64,000 nucleotides of DNA, from NCBI GenBank assembly GCA_024362935.1, contig JANCRA010000001.1:53045501-53109500 (forward strand), in the 5' to 3' direction. The stretch comes from Setophaga petechia. Taxonomy: Eukaryota > Chordata > Aves > Passeriformes > Parulidae. The notes under the pieces were generated by a model. That model was not told where the DNA came from. It made no database searches and worked only from the letters and a program-made list of their open reading frames with translations. Positions 61,955-64,000 of the stretch are shown one piece after another (within the stretch, counting starts at the first letter, position 1; each line of letters starts with the position of its first letter). A program made the translations under genes and the position numbers.

Positions 61955-62581
61955 CCAAACCAGATGTATTTATTTAACCTTCTCACTGTCCCCGTTCAGC
62001 TCCACCAGATGACGCTCTGTACTTGCAAATGAATCAAATGTGCCGTTTTCTCTATAACCAATCCAAAGTGCAGATCCAAGGTTGAAAATGTCTAGACATT
62101 ACTGACAAACAAAATGGGCCAGGACAAAAGGCTTTAGCTGACTTTGACCTTCTATTTACAGCCCTTAATTTGCACCTCACTCATGTGCCTGGGTTGAAGG
62201 CTCCCCATTAAGTCACGGACCTTGAACTGCATCACAACAACTGGTGCTGTGCACTTTCCTGCTGATGTCTAAGCACTGTAACATATTTGGCTCTTGCAGA
62301 CCCAACATCCAACACAGAATGCTCCACTAGAGCCAAACTGGGGTACGACCTGCAAAACTGAATATGTTGGAGGATTGCTTCCACACAAAATGTACCAGGA
62401 TAGAAAGCTGAAGTCCTTTTCCTGCCCTGGGCACTCTATCATTTTCAAGACTGAATCATCACCAAGACTGAATAGGAGTTTGCCTTGAAAATACAAAAGG
62501 ACTGACATTATTTTCAGGAACCTACTCCCAAAATTCAGATAAATTAGCTGTCATGCTCTTTCATGAGATCATTTTTGAGGT

Positions 62582-62960
62582 GGTATCCAAATTTTGGAGG
62601 AGGGCTCCTGGCAGTGGTGACAGGACAGAACCCAGCCCAGTGTGGGTGGTGCAGTATGTGCTGCCCAGGGGAGATAACAGCCAGCACCAGCTTTCTTTCC
62701 TGTCACATTTAGTACAGGAGTAATCCCTAACACATTCAACTTTGGAAATGGTATCCAAATTTGGGATGTGAGCTCCTGAAAGTAAGTGAGAGTACCTTTT
62801 TGTGGGAAGAAAATCATCTAATCCCATTGTTGGTGGTGCAGATGATGTTCTGCCTGGGGAAGGCAAGCCAAGCAAAAGTCTGTCTCAGCACCCTTTTTGT
62901 GAGAGAAATTCCCAGACATATTCAGATTTGGAGGTGGTATCCAAATTTCTGAAGCAAGCT
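62582..62960 (+). repeat. Degenerate tandem repeat, unit about 168-186 bp
   Basis: The anchor GGTATCCAAATTT occurs at 62582, 62750 and 62936. After each anchor comes a GCTCC-type motif, then (in the first two units) GGTGGTGCAG followed by TGCC-GGGGA and a CAGCACC segment, in the same order. The units have diverged strongly and differ by about 18 bp in length. The third is partial. It is not a known family to me. Confidence 0.7.
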
Positions 62961-64000
62961 CCAAAAATTATGTCAGTACATTTGTTACATTAAATAGTGA
63001 CCAAGAGTGAGGACACCTGTTCCAATGATTTCATGTCACACATGGACACACTGGATGAGCTCATGGAGATCAAGAAGGCATTGCCTGAGGATGGTTTGCA
63101 TCAGTGCAATTGCATGAACAAATAGTCAATGTCTGTCCATAATGTCCCTTTTGAATATTGGGGACAAGAAAATATTGTGGTACTTGCTTCTCCTCTGGTT
63201 GGTGTGGCTTTTACCTGGACCAGGAAATTGTCCTCCATACACTCCTGGATTGCTTACAGCCAGCTGTGCAGAGATCCAGGTGGTCCTGATCCCACATTGG
63301 GATGGGAGCCTGCAATGCCTCCTGTAGCTGAAGCAAGAAGACCTCTATAGAAAGGTGACTGGGAGTAAACTGGCTTTAGTTATGATGAAACAATTCTTTT
63401 CTTTAAACCTTCTGGAAACAGTTATGGGATGCAGGTGAGCTTTCCTATGATCACCAAAGAGAAATGGTTTTATTTCAAAACATTTGAATATCTTATTAGA
63501 TAAACCTTTCTTTTGCTTGCTTCTCCCAGTGAACTTAGTAGTTAACACCAAGCCTAACACATCCTGGGTAATGTGATGATATGCTATCATGGTTGGGAGG
63601 AAAATGAAATTTTTTTGAGGGAGAGAGGTCATTTTATTAAAATGTTAGTTAGTCTGCTGAAAGATGGCTTAAATGTCTTCAGGAGAGGCATTCATTTATG
63701 CATTGTAAAGAGATGGATGAAAGGTGCAGATATGCTTGCTTTTTTTTTTCCCCTAAATGGCTAAGCCTCTAAGTATTAGCTCTTAGCTGCAGGCTTTTAG
63801 TACATTTTGCATGAAAATGGTTGTCTGACACTCAAGCTGCGTTTGCTTCTGTGTGGTTCCTCTAATGTTTCCAATTATAGGCAGCTTCCCGGATGCACTT
63901 CAGAGAAAAAAGCATTTTATCAGAGATACAAGTGGTTGATGCCTGATGGTTTTGGTTAAGACTATAATTTCTTTTAGCATCTAGATTTCTCTTGAGGCAA
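62961..64000. other. Unique sequence to the window end
   Basis: No gene or transposon is recognised. The third tandem unit may extend a little way into this segment. Confidence 0.4.

Larger units (their letters stand above)
60841..62581. other. Sequence with two low-complexity tracts
   Basis: No gene is supported. It holds an ATTATATTCTG repeat (61125-61210) and a long A-rich tract (61892-61954). Confidence 0.45.

Noticed and set aside
61780..61986. Phe-rich minus-strand frame
   Set aside because: It is a translation of the A-rich tract.

Overview
This window reads as gene-poor nuclear DNA from a bird, most likely a passerine. The evidence is its repeat content: many truncated CR1 LINE copies, mostly 3' ends carrying the CR1 tail related to ATTCTATGATTCT, together with avian-type endogenous retrovirus LTRs. 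I saw no mammalian-type SINE and no recent L1. Base composition is moderately AT-rich with few CpGs. I found no protein-coding gene I would defend. Almost all open frames are short, unsupported by splice structure, or products of simple repeats, so the window is best read as an intergenic desert or part of a very large intron. There are no rRNA genes, tRNA genes I can recognise, CRISPR arrays or bacterial features.

Layout. From 1 to 13 kb there is unique sequence with CR1 copies at about 776-1003, 4096-4612, 10984-11117 and 11498-11939, and an LTR fragment at 3889-4095 that abuts a CR1 ORF2 fragment. At 13392-13809 and 20179-20551 lie two related solo LTRs in the same orientation, each with its own perfect 6-bp target-site duplication. 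Between them and beyond are decayed LTR pieces (18011-18302, 26830-27121, 34500-34731) from another avian LTR group that begins TGTGCTGGTTTTGGCT or TGTCCTGG. CR1 pieces continue at 24604-24722, 30213-30352, 33950-34425, 44885-45405, 48397-48735, 53585-53972 and 54832-55018. A much older CR1/L3-like element lies at 37505-37790. Another LTR-like block with TATA and AATAAA signals is at 50325-50598.

The most striking structure is a 1.1-kb pentanucleotide satellite island at 59707-60840. It has an inverted (ATTCC)4 block, then (GGGAA)16, then three (GGAAT)12-13 arrays. An identical 47-nt spacer recurs with a 117-bp period. Diverged GGAAT, ATGGC and GGAGT derivatives follow. It resembles in motif, though not necessarily in origin, the GGAAT satellites of primates. 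Other notable structures are two adjacent perfect hairpins at 50094-50150, a degenerate tandem repeat of about 168-186 bp at 62582 onward, a possible 159-bp in-frame exon at 33072-33230, and several long unique AT-rich blocks that look like candidate conserved non-coding elements. No system of cooperating genes is present: the content is retroelement decay, microsatellites and possible regulatory DNA.
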